The translations under genes and the position numbers were made by a program. This document shows, piece by piece, positions 21,442-30,375 of a stretch of DNA of 64,000 nucleotides. The DNA lies in assembly GCF_000015445.1 (NCBI RefSeq), contig NC_008783.1, positions 565,001 to 629,000 of the forward strand, in the 5' to 3' direction. How positions within the stretch are numbered: the stretch's first letter is position 1; the number at the start of each line of letters is the position of its first letter. The notes beneath the pieces were generated by a model. That model worked only from the letters and a program-made list of their open reading frames with translations, had not been told where the DNA came from and made no database searches. The DNA is from Bartonella bacilliformis KC583. Its GTDB lineage: Bacteria > Pseudomonadota > Alphaproteobacteria > Rhizobiales > Rhizobiaceae.

Positions 21442-21472
21442 AAAACGCCTGAATGAAATTCAGGCGTTTTTT
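21442..21472 (+). terminator. Strong Rho-independent terminator of the rpl-rpoBC operon
   Basis: AAAACGCCTGAAT (21442-21454) and ATTCAGGCGTTTT (21458-21470) form a perfect 13-bp stem with a GAA loop, continuing into T residues. It is 26 bases after the rpoC stop codon and is the clearest terminator in the window. Confidence 0.93.
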
Positions 21473-21775
21473 ATGCTTTAGAATGCGGGAATAAATAGAA
21501 GTTTTTTCATAAATAAATATGATTATAAAAATTATAAGGTGATTATAATTTAAAAGAATTCTTGTTGTTGATTATATTCATGAGGTTTATCGAAATGGTA
21601 GATATCCAAAATTGATTGGAGCTACATAATACGTACAAGATAAAATTTTTGGATTGAGGGTAGTTTGTTTTAATAGTTATATTGGGTTCTCTCTTACAAT
21701 TATTGATTACAGCAAATTTTCTTTACTCGAGTAAATAGCATTGAAGTTTATTGTTTTGTAAGGAGACAGCAAAAA
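21473..21775. other. Intergenic region before the nitroreductase gene
   Basis: About 300 AT-rich bases with no gene that I can support. The last part carries AAGGAG (21760-21765), the ribosome site of the nitroreductase gene. No convincing promoter pair was found by eye. Confidence 0.6.
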
Positions 21776-22462
21776 ATGATGAATTGTACCACTGATATTT
21801 TCCAATCTATCTTGTCACGAAAGTCAATTCGAGCTTTTACTGATCGACCTGTTGAACAGGAAATAGTTGAGAAAATTTTAAAACTTGCAGCACGAGCACC
21901 ATCAGGAACGAATCTTCAGCCTTGGCAAGTAATTGTTGTGGTAGGAGAGGCATTGCAACAGTTAGGACAAGAGCTTTCACAACTTGCACTATCAGGTGTA
22001 AAAGGAGAGCGTGAATATCATTATTATCCACGTCAGTGGCGAGAACCTTATCTTTCTCGACGTAGGAAGATTGGTTTAGATCTTTATAAGAGTCTCGGAA
22101 TCCAAAAAAATGAAAATGAAAAAATGCTTCGTCAACAAGCGCGGAATTTTTCATTTTTTGGTGCACCTGTTGGGCTTTTGTTTACTATGGATCGAGATAT
22201 GGAAATGGGGAGCTGGCTTGATCTGGGTATGTTTATGCAGACAGTTATGTTAGCAGCACGAGGATTTGGATTGGATACATGTCCTCAGGCCTCTTTTGCT
22301 GATTACCATCAGAAAATTCATATGATTTTATCTGTGCCTCCTGAACGCCAGATTATCTGTGGTATGGCACTTGGTTATCGTGATACGAGTGCTCCAGAAA
22401 ACAATTTCGAAACTGAACGTGAGCCAATTGAGAATTTTGCTCGTTTTGTTCAATCATGCTAA
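21776..22462 (+). CDS. Nitroreductase-family flavoprotein
   Basis: The 228-residue protein has the FMN-binding nitroreductase fold. An N-terminal SRKSIRAFTDRPV segment (about residues 14-26) contacts the FMN phosphate. LAARAPSGTNLQPWQVIVV (about 38-56) is the second flavin segment. SWLDLGMFMQTVMLAARGFGLDTCPQ forms the dimer core and IICGMALGYRD is the final flavin contact. Such enzymes use NAD(P)H to reduce nitro compounds or quinones; the natural substrate here is unknown. Two adjacent ATG codons (21776 and 21779) follow AAGGAG. The gene stands alone between the rpoC terminator and the sdaA pseudogene. Confidence 0.9.
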   Translation: MMNCTTDIFQSILSRKSIRAFTDRPVEQEIVEKILKLAARAPSGTNLQPWQVIVVVGEALQQLGQELSQLALSGVKGEREYHYYPRQWREPYLSRRRKIGLDLYKSLGIQKNENEKMLRQQARNFSFFGAPVGLLFTMDRDMEMGSWLDLGMFMQTVMLAARGFGLDTCPQASFADYHQKIHMILSVPPERQIICGMALGYRDTSAPENNFETEREPIENFARFVQSC

Positions 22463-22642
22463 TAGAGCATTTGAGCGCATTAAAGCATAGCTTTTAAAAG
22501 CTTGAGAATTGTAAGAATATTTCAGTGTGAGAGTTTATTGTGTTCATTTTATTTTGATGTTGCATGTTAACACTTATTTTACTAAATTTATCATATCGAG
22601 ATAGTAATTATTTTAAGCAATGAGTTGGTTTCTCAATTGAGC

Positions 22643-22738
22643 ATGGAAGATACTATAGAGAAAAACTGTTGGGTAGTAGCAAGGCGTGCAACACTGGTAT
22701 TTGTTGCTGTTATTTTTTTAGTTTATCTTACAATTTGA
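22643..22738 (+). CDS. Possible 31-residue membrane microprotein
   Basis: An ATG at 22643 opens a 31-codon frame ending in TGA at 22738. The protein would begin MEDTIEKNCWVVARR and continue with a hydrophobic stretch (ATLVFVAVIFLVYLTI) long enough for one membrane helix with the positive charges on the cytoplasmic side. No good Shine-Dalgarno site is visible, and the surrounding sequence is decaying, so it may be chance or a fragment. I do not recognise the family. The rest of the gap 22463-22805 holds nothing I can identify. Confidence 0.25.
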   Translation: MEDTIEKNCWVVARRATLVFVAVIFLVYLTI

Positions 22739-22805
22739 TTTTAAGTAGAACAAAAATAATAAAATTGCTTAGGATCCATCTTTGACTTGGAGGTAGGGGG
22801 AGCTG

Positions 22806-24195
22806 ATCTTTTTGTCTGTTTTTGATCTTTTTAAAGTTGGTGTTGGTTTTTCCAGCTCACATACAATGGGGCCAAGGCTACAAACATGTTTTTGCAGGAA
22901 ATCACTTCTGTAGTGTCTTCTTGGCCATTGCATGTTAAAATTTCTCGTATGCGTGTTTATCTTCATGGTTCTAGCTTTCACAGGAATCGGTCATTCTACA
23001 GATAGAGCTATTGTACCAGGGCTGTTAGGAGAGGAAGCTTCAACAGTTGATCTTGTTCATATAGATTTGATGATAAAAAAAGTTAAATATGAAAAAAGTG
23101 CAGCCAGAAGGTCATCCTTCTTATCACTTTGATTGGCAAAATGATCTTATTTTTGAACAAAAAACAGTTTTACCTGGGCATACTAATGGCATTGCCTTTG
23201 AAGGGCTTGATGTTGATAACAATGTTCTCTTAGGCGGGGTTATTATTCTATTGGTGGTGATTTTGTTATAGCTGAAGATGAATTGGGTGATCTAAGTTGT
23301 AATACAAAACTTGAAACATCTAAGGTGCTATATCCTTTTGATTCAGCAAGTCAAATGTTATTGATGGCAGAAAATTCAGGTCTTTCAATTGCTGCAATGA
23401 AGCGTATAAATGAAGAGACTAAAATGGATCGTGTTGCTTTTAATACTGCACTTGATAAGATTTTTCAGCTATGACGGATTGTATTGATAGAGGGCTTTCA
23501 CGAGAAGGTGAGTTACCAGGTGAATTACATATTCCAAGACGCGCTAAAAAGCTGCACGATAAGCTTTTAGAGGATCAGAAAAAAAATCACCACTATCCAT
23601 TTTGGACAAATGATTGGCTTTCTGTATATGCTTGGCGGTTAATGAAGAAAATGCTGCGAGTGGTCGTATTGTAACTGCGCCAACAAATGGTACAGCTGGT
23701 GTTATTCCTGCTGTTTTACGTTATTACTTTACTTGCAATTTAATGATAATTCAGATCGAGAAGGGATATATATTTTTTACTAACGGCAGCGGCTATTGGT
23801 GGCATCATTAAACATAACGCTTCTATCTTTGGTGCGGAAGTTGGTCGTCAAGATGAAGTTGGGGCAGCGTCTTCAATGGCAGCCGCAGGATTGATTGCAG
23901 CATTAGGGAGAACACCAGATCAAATTGAAAATGCTGCTGAGATTGCTCTTGAGCATCATTTGGGAATGACATGTGATCCCGTTGCAGGTCTTGTACAGGT
24001 CCCTTGTGTTGATCGAACGCTATGGGAGCTGTTAGGGCTGTAACGGCTTCATCGCTCGCTTTGCATGGTCATGGGGCTCATTTTGTTTTTCTTGATGTTT
24101 GTGTTGAGACGATGCGTCAAACGGGGCGTGATATGAGTGAGCGCTATAAAGAAACAAGCCAGAGTGGTCTTGCACTCAACGCTATTTCTTGTTGA
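22806..24195 (+). pseudogene. sdaA: L-serine dehydratase (L-serine ammonia-lyase), degraded
   Basis: Pieces of one serine dehydratase lie in order but in changing frames. They are LSVFDLFKVGVG then SSSHTMGP (22812-22872), LAFTGIGHSTDRA and LLGEEASTVD (about 22968-23055), EGHPSYHFDW (23105-23140), MTDCIDRGLSREGELPG (from 23471), [29 protein letters not shown] (from about 23640), and a last part with [15 protein letters not shown] and MRQTGRDMSERYKETS, ending at TGA 24193-24195. At least six frameshifts or stops separate them, and the usual start Met is gone. The intact enzyme is an iron-sulfur protein that turns serine into pyruvate and ammonia. The gene cannot make an active product. Confidence 0.93.
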
Positions 24196-24945
24196 GTTAT
24201 ATGATAGTAAACATTTAACCTGAAGATTGTATATTTAGCTCCTAGATAAGGGGAATTATTTGTACGCTTGAGAAGCATAGGCTTAATGAAGGTGTCCAAC
24301 AACAACATGATACAACATATAGACTATATTATGCAGTGTGGCTGTTCAATGGGATGGCAAATTATACGAAGGCAAGAGGCTTTTTAAGCATTAACAGTAA
24401 TGGCAAAAAAGCTTTCAACAGATAGTCTAAAATTTCAAAGAGATATTCAATATTTCTTAGATATCCCTTAAGAATAGTAAGATTGAAATGTTAACGGTAT
24501 CTGTTGAACGAACCTATGATAAAGTAATCCTTGCAGATTTAAGATGAGAAAATTTATTTACGTATTAAAGTTTCTTTAAAATAATGGGGAATAAGCAGAT
24601 ATTTTATGAATAGAATGCTTTCTTATGCTGAGGATCAGCTATTTGTTGCTCCTAAACGAAGTTTAACAGGTACATTACCTGTTCGGCTTGCAACTCGTAA
24701 ATGGATACGTACGGGAGGGATAGCTGAGCGATAGTTCCGATTTATTTGACAAATCAGAAGGTTAACAAGAGAATATGTACTAAGCATAGTTGGGGTGTAT
24801 TTTAAATGCGCAAGTTTAGTTGCAGCATCACGAAGAAGGTGTAAAGAAAGGAGTGACGATTGCTTTAACAGTTTTTCTTTTTTTAAAGATATAGAGTGAG
24901 TATTATATTTCATAGTGTTGTCCCCTCACGTGGATTTTAGAATTT
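24196..24945. other. Unassigned region, probably decayed coding sequence
   Basis: About 750 bases with no supportable gene. Short open stretches on the plus strand look protein-like: one around 24290-24420 with an RLYYAVWLFNGMANYTKARG-like reading, one around 24485-24545, and a 42-codon ATG frame at 24606-24734 that includes TGTLPVRLATRKW. None is recognised and they lie in different frames, which suggests gene remnants. A 92-codon minus-strand frame (24635-24913) overlaps the last of these, has no recognisable domain and was not accepted. Confidence 0.45.
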
Positions 24946-26292
24946 TTAATATGCTACGGTATAACAATTAAATTTTTCTCTCTTTAAAGCAGAACAAGTA
25001 TCAAGTGCAGCTTTTTTTGATTGAAAACCAACAAATCGTGCACGATAATAACGCTTTCCATTTTTTTCAAATAATTGCATATGTGAGGATGCATTTCGTA
25101 AATTTTCAGGAGTGGCATTTTTCGCTTTTATAAGCATAGAGTTTGCTTGTTCTTTACTAGGAAGAGCACCAATTTGAATAGCCCATCCACTGTTTGTTGA
25201 TAAAGAAGCTGTTATGACTTTTTTAATAGATGTGTCTTTGTGAGGATTTGGGGTTGGTATAATTGCTTGATTAACAGCAGTTATCGCTGTATTGAAGTGA
25301 TTAGGCTCTGCTGCAAGCGCTGTCAAAAGAGAAGAAATATCGTCTTCCAAATTTCTTGAATTCGCTTTCGCAACAGGTATAGGAGCTTTTGCACCAGTCG
25401 GTAAGTTATGGTATGTAGCAGCCGCTACCAAGCGTTTGTCAGTTTTTACAGGACTCGCTTTTGGTAGGTATTTATTTAATAAGTTAGCCATATGGATATC
25501 ACGTTCGACGGATGATTTCCCTCCCATCACGACGGCAACGATGGAACGTCCTCCTAAGCGCATCGATGTTGCTAAATTAGAACCTGACATTTGTGTATAT
25601 CCTGTTTTAATGCCATCAACACCTTTCATTGTTTGGACTAATTTATTATGGCTATTAATTATTTTTCCGTGAAAAACGAAACTTTTTATTTTAAAAAGTT
25701 TATATTGTTGCGGAAAATGTTCGCGCAAAGCTAATGATAAAATAGCTAAATCCTGAGCTGTGGAGTAGTTACGCGTATCCGGGAGGCCTGAAGCATTTGC
25801 AAAATTAGTGTTTATCATGCCTAATTGGCGAGCTTTAACTGTCATCATTTGAGCGAATTTTTGTTCGCTTCCTCCAAGATATTCACCAATAGCTGCTGCG
25901 ACATCATTAGCTGATTTTGTAATAAGGGCTTTAGCAGCTGCTTCTACAGGAATTGTTTGGCCCGTTTTTAAGCCAATTTTTGTTGGTGGTCGTGTTGATG
26001 CATAAGCTGATATAGGGATAGGCGTGTTTGGTGCTACGCGGCGTACTTGCATGGCTTCAAAGAGCATGTACAATGTCATCATTTTTGTTAGGGAAGCCGG
26101 ATATCTTCTCATAGTTGCATTGGCTTGAAACAAGGTTTTCCCTGTATTTGCATCTATAACGATAGCTGCATATTTATCGGCGTGAACGCCTTTAGGAGCA
26201 GCTTCTACCCAAGAGTAAGAAGCCACAAAAATAACAAGAAAAATTGCTGTTTTTTTATAGAATTGCGCAATTTTTTTATTGTTTATATACAC
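24946..26292 (-). CDS. D-alanyl-D-alanine carboxypeptidase (PBP5/DacA family) with C-terminal SPOR domain
   Basis: This enzyme trims the terminal D-Ala from peptidoglycan pentapeptides in the periplasm. The 448-residue protein has a signal peptide (hydrophobic FLVIFVASYSWVEA, cleavage near residue 31) and a peptidase S11 domain with all three active-site motifs: SLTK at 67-70, SAN at 127-129 and KTG at 229-231. A low-complexity linker follows. A SPOR domain closes the protein (about residues 370-448, WAIQIGALPSKEQA and YYRARFVGFQSKKAA), which binds denuded septal glycan. The fusion to SPOR replaces the usual PBP5 C-terminal amphipathic anchor and suggests a division-site role. It is transcribed away from clpS. 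Confidence 0.93.
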   Translation of the reverse strand: MYINNKKIAQFYKKTAIFLVIFVASYSWVEAAPKGVHADKYAAIVIDANTGKTLFQANATMRRYPASLTKMMTLYMLFEAMQVRRVAPNTPIPISAYASTRPPTKIGLKTGQTIPVEAAAKALITKSANDVAAAIGEYLGGSEQKFAQMMTVKARQLGMINTNFANASGLPDTRNYSTAQDLAILSLALREHFPQQYKLFKIKSFVFHGKIINSHNKLVQTMKGVDGIKTGYTQMSGSNLATSMRLGGRSIVAVVMGGKSSVERDIHMANLLNKYLPKASPVKTDKRLVAAATYHNLPTGAKAPIPVAKANSRNLEDDISSLLTALAAEPNHFNTAITAVNQAIIPTPNPHKDTSIKKVITASLSTNSGWAIQIGALPSKEQANSMLIKAKNATPENLRNASSHMQLFEKNGKRYYRARFVGFQSKKAALDTCSALKREKFNCYTVAY

Positions 26293-26618
26293 GTTACTCG
26301 CCTCAAAATTTTTATTAAGATTTTTCTTATGACAGCTTATTGGGATGCATCTTAGATGAATGGGGTTACTAATTTGTTTATTTGTTTATAAGAATATTCT
26401 TTAGTTGCTACATTAGAATTAATATGTCCCATAAGGAAAAATTTTTCATCCTATTATACAAATCAGCTATTATAATGGTTATAAAAGGATTTAAAATTAA
26501 TGAGTCAGGTTATACTCTACGGAAAATCATGATGATATTAACTGTGAATTTTATGCCCTATGCCAATGCATCATGAAAAAACAAAAGTAGGAACAAGGGG
26601 AAGCAGGGCTTCATTATT
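26293..26618. other. Intergenic region between dacA-type gene and clpS
   Basis: A 326-base AT-rich gap between divergent genes, so it must hold both promoters. A plus-strand open frame at 26382-26576 has no recognisable domain and a composition like the surrounding spacer; I did not accept it. A GGAAGCAGGG stretch shortly before 26619 may serve as the clpS ribosome site. Confidence 0.55.
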
Positions 26619-26897
26619 ATGCCTCAAGTTAGACAAAAACTTCAAAAGCCTAAATTATATCGCGTTTTATTGCTGGACGATGATTACACCCCCATGGATT
26701 TTGTTGTGTTTATTTTAAAGAATTTTTTTAAAAAAAATTTCGAAGAGGCAACACGTATTATGTTAAATATTCATCACAATGGAATAGGTGAATGTGGTAC
26801 TTATACCTATGAAGTGGCTGAAATGAAAATTGTGCAAGTTATGGAGTGTGCACGTCAAAATGAGCACCCATTACAATGTGTAATAGAAGCAAAGTGA
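26619..26897 (+). CDS. clpS: ATP-dependent Clp protease adaptor ClpS
   Basis: ClpS recognises N-degrons (Leu, Phe, Tyr, Trp at the N-terminus) and delivers substrates to ClpA. The 92-residue protein has the binding-site segment [13 protein letters not shown] (about residues 17-29) with the conserved D-x-x-T-P-M, then [18 protein letters not shown] and [19 protein letters not shown]. The basic N-terminal tail before it is short, as in single-domain ClpS. It is 6 bases upstream of clpA, the normal arrangement. Alphaproteobacteria often have a second ClpS elsewhere. Confidence 0.95.
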   Translation: MPQVRQKLQKPKLYRVLLLDDDYTPMDFVVFILKNFFKKNFEEATRIMLNIHHNGIGECGTYTYEVAEMKIVQVMECARQNEHPLQCVIEAK

Positions 26898-26903
26898 GGG
26901 GTT

Positions 26904-29270
26904 ATGCCGTCTTTTACACCCAGTCTTGAAGAGGTTTTACATCGTGCATTAACGATTGCTACTCAAGCGCAGCATGAATATGCTACATTAGAACATCTTC
27001 TACTTGCTTTGTTGGATGATGCTGATGCAAGTTCAGTTATTTGCGCTTGTCAGGTAAATGTAGAAGAATTACGGGAGCGCTTGATCAGTTATATTCAGTC
27101 AGAATTAGATGCACAAATTAGAGCAGACCAGGATACAAAACCAACGGTGTTTTTTCAGCGTGTTATTCAACGTGCAGTGATTCATGCGCAATCAGCAGGA
27201 AAAGATGAAGTTTCAGGAGCAAATGTTCTTGTTGCAATTTTTTCTGAACGTGAAAGTCATGCAGCGTATTTTCTTCAAGAGATAGGCATGACACGTTATG
27301 ATGCTGTACGTTTTATTTCACATGGTATTGTTCGTGATGATGGGTTGTCTCTTCTGCTTGAAGATCTTGAAGAACATCTAGACCAACAGGATTTAGAAAA
27401 TAACGAAAAAGTACCAAGCGTACTTTCTACTTATTGCGTAAATTTGAATTGCAAAGCACGCAGTGGGAACATTGACTCATTAATTGGCCGTGACACAGAA
27501 GTTTCACGAATGATTCAAATTTTGTGTCGGAGATCAAAAAATAATCCGCTTTTGGTTGGTGACCCTGGTGTTGGAAAAACGGCTATCGTTGAAGGGCTGG
27601 CTAAACGTATTGTTGATGGACAAGTTCCTGAAGTTTTGTCAAATGCAACAATATTTTCTCTTGATATAGGAGGGTTGCTTTCTGGAACACGCTATCGTGG
27701 TGATTTTGAAGAGCGGTTGAAGCAAGTTGTTCGAGAGCTTGAACAATATCCAGACGCTGTTTTATTTATTGATGAAATTCATACATTGATTGGAGCAGGG
27801 GCTACATCAGGGGGCAATATGGATGCAGCAAATCTTTTAAAACCTGGGTTATCTTCAGGTAATATTCGGTGTATTGGATCAACGACTTATAGGGAATATC
27901 GTAAAATTTTTGAACAAGATCGAGCTTTGGAACGTCGTTTTCAGAAAATTGATGTTAATGAGCCATCTGTTGCTGATGCAATTAAGATTTTGCAAGGATT
28001 GAAACCTTATTTTGAGGATTTTCATCAAATTAAATATACTGATGAGGCGATGAGGGCATCCGTAGAATTATCCTCACGTTATATAGCGGATCGTCGGTTA
28101 CCAGATAAAGCGATTGATGTTGTCGATGAAAGTGGTGCGGCACAGATGCTTTTACCGAAGAAGCAGAGAAAAAAGAGTATAGGCGTCAAAGAAATTGAAT
28201 CTATCATTGCGGCTATAGCAAGAGTTCCATCAAAAACAGTTTCTAGAGATGAGAGGAAATTGCTTAGTAATCTTGAAAAAGAGCTGAAACATGTCATTTA
28301 TGGACAGGATCAAGCAATTACAGCATTAGTATCATCAATTAAATTAGCACGAGCAGGATTGCGTGAACCAGAAAAGCCAATAGGGAATTACTTATTTTCA
28401 GGTCCAACAGGTGTTGGAAAAACTGAAGTTGCAAAGCAACTCGCATCTTCTTTAGGTATTGAACTTTTACGTTTTGATATGTCAGAATATATGGAGAGGC
28501 ATACGGTTGCACGTTTGATAGGAGCTCCTCCAGGTTATGTAGGATTTGATCAAGGTGGTCTTCTTACAGATGCGGTTGATCAAAAGCCTCATGCCGTTGT
28601 GTTGTTAGATGAAATTGAAAAAGCTCATCCAGAGTTATTTAGTATTTTATTGCAAGTGATGGATTACGGAAAATTAACAGACAATAACGGAAAAAAAATT
28701 GATTTTCGCAATATCATTTTGATTATGACAACCAATGCTGGCGCTGCGGATATGGAAAAATCAGCGATTGGGTTTGGTTCGGTGCATCGCGATGGTGATG
28801 ATATAGAGGCTATTAATCGATTATTTACGCCAGAATTTCGTAATCGGTTGGACGCAGTTATTCCGTTTACACCTCTATCTCAGTTAGTCATTAATCAAAT
28901 TGTGCAGAAGTTTATTTTTCAACTTGAGGCGCAATTGGTTGATCGAGGGGTTACCTTTGAACTCAGTACTTCTGCGATGATGTGGCTTGCTAATAAAGGG
29001 TACAACGCTCAAATGGGCGCACGTCCATTGAGTCGTGTCATACAAGAGCATATTAAGAAGCCATTAGCTGATGAAATTTTATTCGGAAAATTGCGCAATG
29101 GTGGCATGGTTCGTATATTCACAAACAAGATAAATGAAGGGAGAGAGACACTGCAGCTAGAAATTTTACCTTCTATATGCTCAAAAAAAAGTCGCAAAGC
29201 CATTAAAACTTCATTAGGGGCTATAAAACAACGTATAAGCAAAAAAGCTCTGCAATATAAAATATCCTAA
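26904..29270 (+). CDS. clpA: ATP-dependent Clp protease ATP-binding subunit ClpA
   Basis: ClpA is the AAA+ unfoldase that feeds ClpP. The 788-residue protein has two Clp-N repeats (residues 1-145), a first AAA domain with Walker A GDPGVGKT near 217 and VLFIDEIHTLIG, and a second AAA domain with GPTGVGKT near 498 and VVLLDEIEKAHPE. An IGFG loop (in KSAIGFGSVHR, about residue 620) matches the ClpP-docking IGL/IGF motif. No long coiled-coil insert is present, so it is not ClpB. The tail after the D2-small domain is longer and more basic than in E. coli (KKSRKAIKTSLGAIKQ). It overlaps the convergent HIT gene by 4 bases. Confidence 0.97.
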   Translation: MPSFTPSLEEVLHRALTIATQAQHEYATLEHLLLALLDDADASSVICACQVNVEELRERLISYIQSELDAQIRADQDTKPTVFFQRVIQRAVIHAQSAGKDEVSGANVLVAIFSERESHAAYFLQEIGMTRYDAVRFISHGIVRDDGLSLLLEDLEEHLDQQDLENNEKVPSVLSTYCVNLNCKARSGNIDSLIGRDTEVSRMIQILCRRSKNNPLLVGDPGVGKTAIVEGLAKRIVDGQVPEVLSNATIFSLDIGGLLSGTRYRGDFEERLKQVVRELEQYPDAVLFIDEIHTLIGAGATSGGNMDAANLLKPGLSSGNIRCIGSTTYREYRKIFEQDRALERRFQKIDVNEPSVADAIKILQGLKPYFEDFHQIKYTDEAMRASVELSSRYIADRRLPDKAIDVVDESGAAQMLLPKKQRKKSIGVKEIESIIAAIARVPSKTVSRDERKLLSNLEKELKHVIYGQDQAITALVSSIKLARAGLREPEKPIGNYLFSGPTGVGKTEVAKQLASSLGIELLRFDMSEYMERHTVARLIGAPPGYVGFDQGGLLTDAVDQKPHAVVLLDEIEKAHPELFSILLQVMDYGKLTDNNGKKIDFRNIILIMTTNAGAADMEKSAIGFGSVHRDGDDIEAINRLFTPEFRNRLDAVIPFTPLSQLVINQIVQKFIFQLEAQLVDRGVTFELSTSAMMWLANKGYNAQMGARPLSRVIQEHIKKPLADEILFGKLRNGGMVRIFTNKINEGRETLQLEILPSICSKKSRKAIKTSLGAIKQRISKKALQYKIS

Positions 29271-29689
29271 AAAGCTGTTCGGATTTTTTGTGCTTGCTCT
29301 TCGAGTATTTCCGTAGGAGTTATAACGTTATTATGGGATTTGAGCTCTACTCCTTCCATACGTGGTATAACATGGAAATGGAGATGATAGACGGTTTGTT
29401 GACTAGCCGCTTCATTATATTGCATAATCGTTACGCCATCTGCTTGAAAGGCTTTTTTGACAGCGTTGGCGACTTTTTGAACGACTTTAATAACGGAGGA
29501 TAATGCTTCAGTGTCTGCATCTAATAAATTCCTGGAGCCTTTTCTAGGAATCACCAGCGTGTGGCCTGGTGCTTGAGGCATGATATCCATAAATGCAATA
29601 GCGTCATCATCTTCATAGACACGAACAGAAGGGATTTCATTGCGAATTAATTTAGCGAAGATATTGTTGTTGTCATAAACTTGTTTCAT
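29267..29689 (-). CDS. HIT family nucleotide-binding protein
   Basis: The 140-residue protein has the histidine-triad fold of HinT-like purine nucleoside phosphoramidases: NNIFAKLIRNEIPSVRVYE at the start, FMDIMPQAPGHTLVIPRKG in the middle (the PGH that contacts ribose), and the catalytic HLHFHVIPR near residues 104-112. It probably hydrolyses AMP-linked phosphoramidates. Its stop codon overlaps that of clpA by 4 bases on the opposite strand. A RidA-family gene lies upstream on the same strand, 85 bases away, so the two may be cotranscribed. Confidence 0.92.
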   Translation of the reverse strand: MKQVYDNNNIFAKLIRNEIPSVRVYEDDDAIAFMDIMPQAPGHTLVIPRKGSRNLLDADTEALSSVIKVVQKVANAVKKAFQADGVTIMQYNEAASQQTVYHLHFHVIPRMEGVELKSHNNVITPTEILEEQAQKIRTAF

Positions 29690-29774
29690 AGAACCGCTCC
29701 TTCTAAACAGTACTTTTTCAAAACGATACTTTTAACATTCAGTATTCGCGTTATGTAGGTGTTTTTATGAAAAA

Positions 29775-30239
29775 TTATATCTCTATAATGGCTTCTACTT
29801 CTACTGGAGCTCCCATAGGAAGAGAAGTAACACCAATAGCAGAACGTGCATGTTTACCAGCTTCACCAAGGACTTTAATTAATAAATCAGAAGCCCCATT
29901 AGCAACAAGAGGAACGTCAGTAAAATTATGATCTACGGCAACAAAAACGGTAATTTTCACTATATGTTCTATTTTATTTAAGTCACCAAGGAATAATTTT
30001 ATTTGTGCGAGGATATTAAGAGCGCATACTTCAGCTGATTTTTTTGCTTGTTCAACACTAACAGTTGCGCCAACTTTTCCAATCGCTATAGGCTTCCCGT
30101 TGATAAGTGGTAGCTGGCCAGAGACAAAAAGCTGTTTACCACTCTGTGATACTGTTGTGTAATTTGCAATGGATGACATTGCTTCAGGAATGATGATGCC
30201 GAATTTTTTTAGACGGCTCTCAATTGATGAGTTCGTCAT
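29775..30239 (-). CDS. RidA/YjgF-family protein (enamine/imine deaminase type)
   Basis: The 154-residue protein belongs to the YjgF/YER057c/UK114 superfamily. Visible segments are SGQLPLINGKPIAIGKVGATV, AKKSAEVCALNILAQIK, HIVKITVFVAVDHNFTDVP and the C-terminal GKHARSAIGVTSLPMGAPVEVEAIIEI. The last contains the conserved R-x-x-x-G-V-x-x-L-P-x-G-x-x-V-E signature. RidA hydrolyses reactive enamines formed by PLP enzymes, but this longer subfamily (about 150 residues, YjgH-like) is less well studied, so activity is inferred. It diverges from eipB. Confidence 0.88.
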   Translation of the reverse strand: MTNSSIESRLKKFGIIIPEAMSSIANYTTVSQSGKQLFVSGQLPLINGKPIAIGKVGATVSVEQAKKSAEVCALNILAQIKLFLGDLNKIEHIVKITVFVAVDHNFTDVPLVANGASDLLIKVLGEAGKHARSAIGVTSLPMGAPVEVEAIIEI

Positions 30240-30375
30240 ATTTTAACTCCATAGTTATTCTATGATGCACTTTTTCATAATCTATTTTCTGATTTAAGGA
30301 AATGTGTCGTTATTCCAGGATATGCATTTTTATCTTTTTATACGATTACACACGATAAAACAGCTGGAGTTTAAA

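Noticed and set aside
24635..24913. 92-codon minus-strand frame next to the dacA-type gene
   Set aside because: Overlaps another protein-like fragment on the plus strand and has no recognisable domain; most likely chance in decayed sequence.
26382..26576. 64-codon plus-strand frame before clpS
   Set aside because: AT-rich composition like the surrounding spacer, no domain and no ribosome site.
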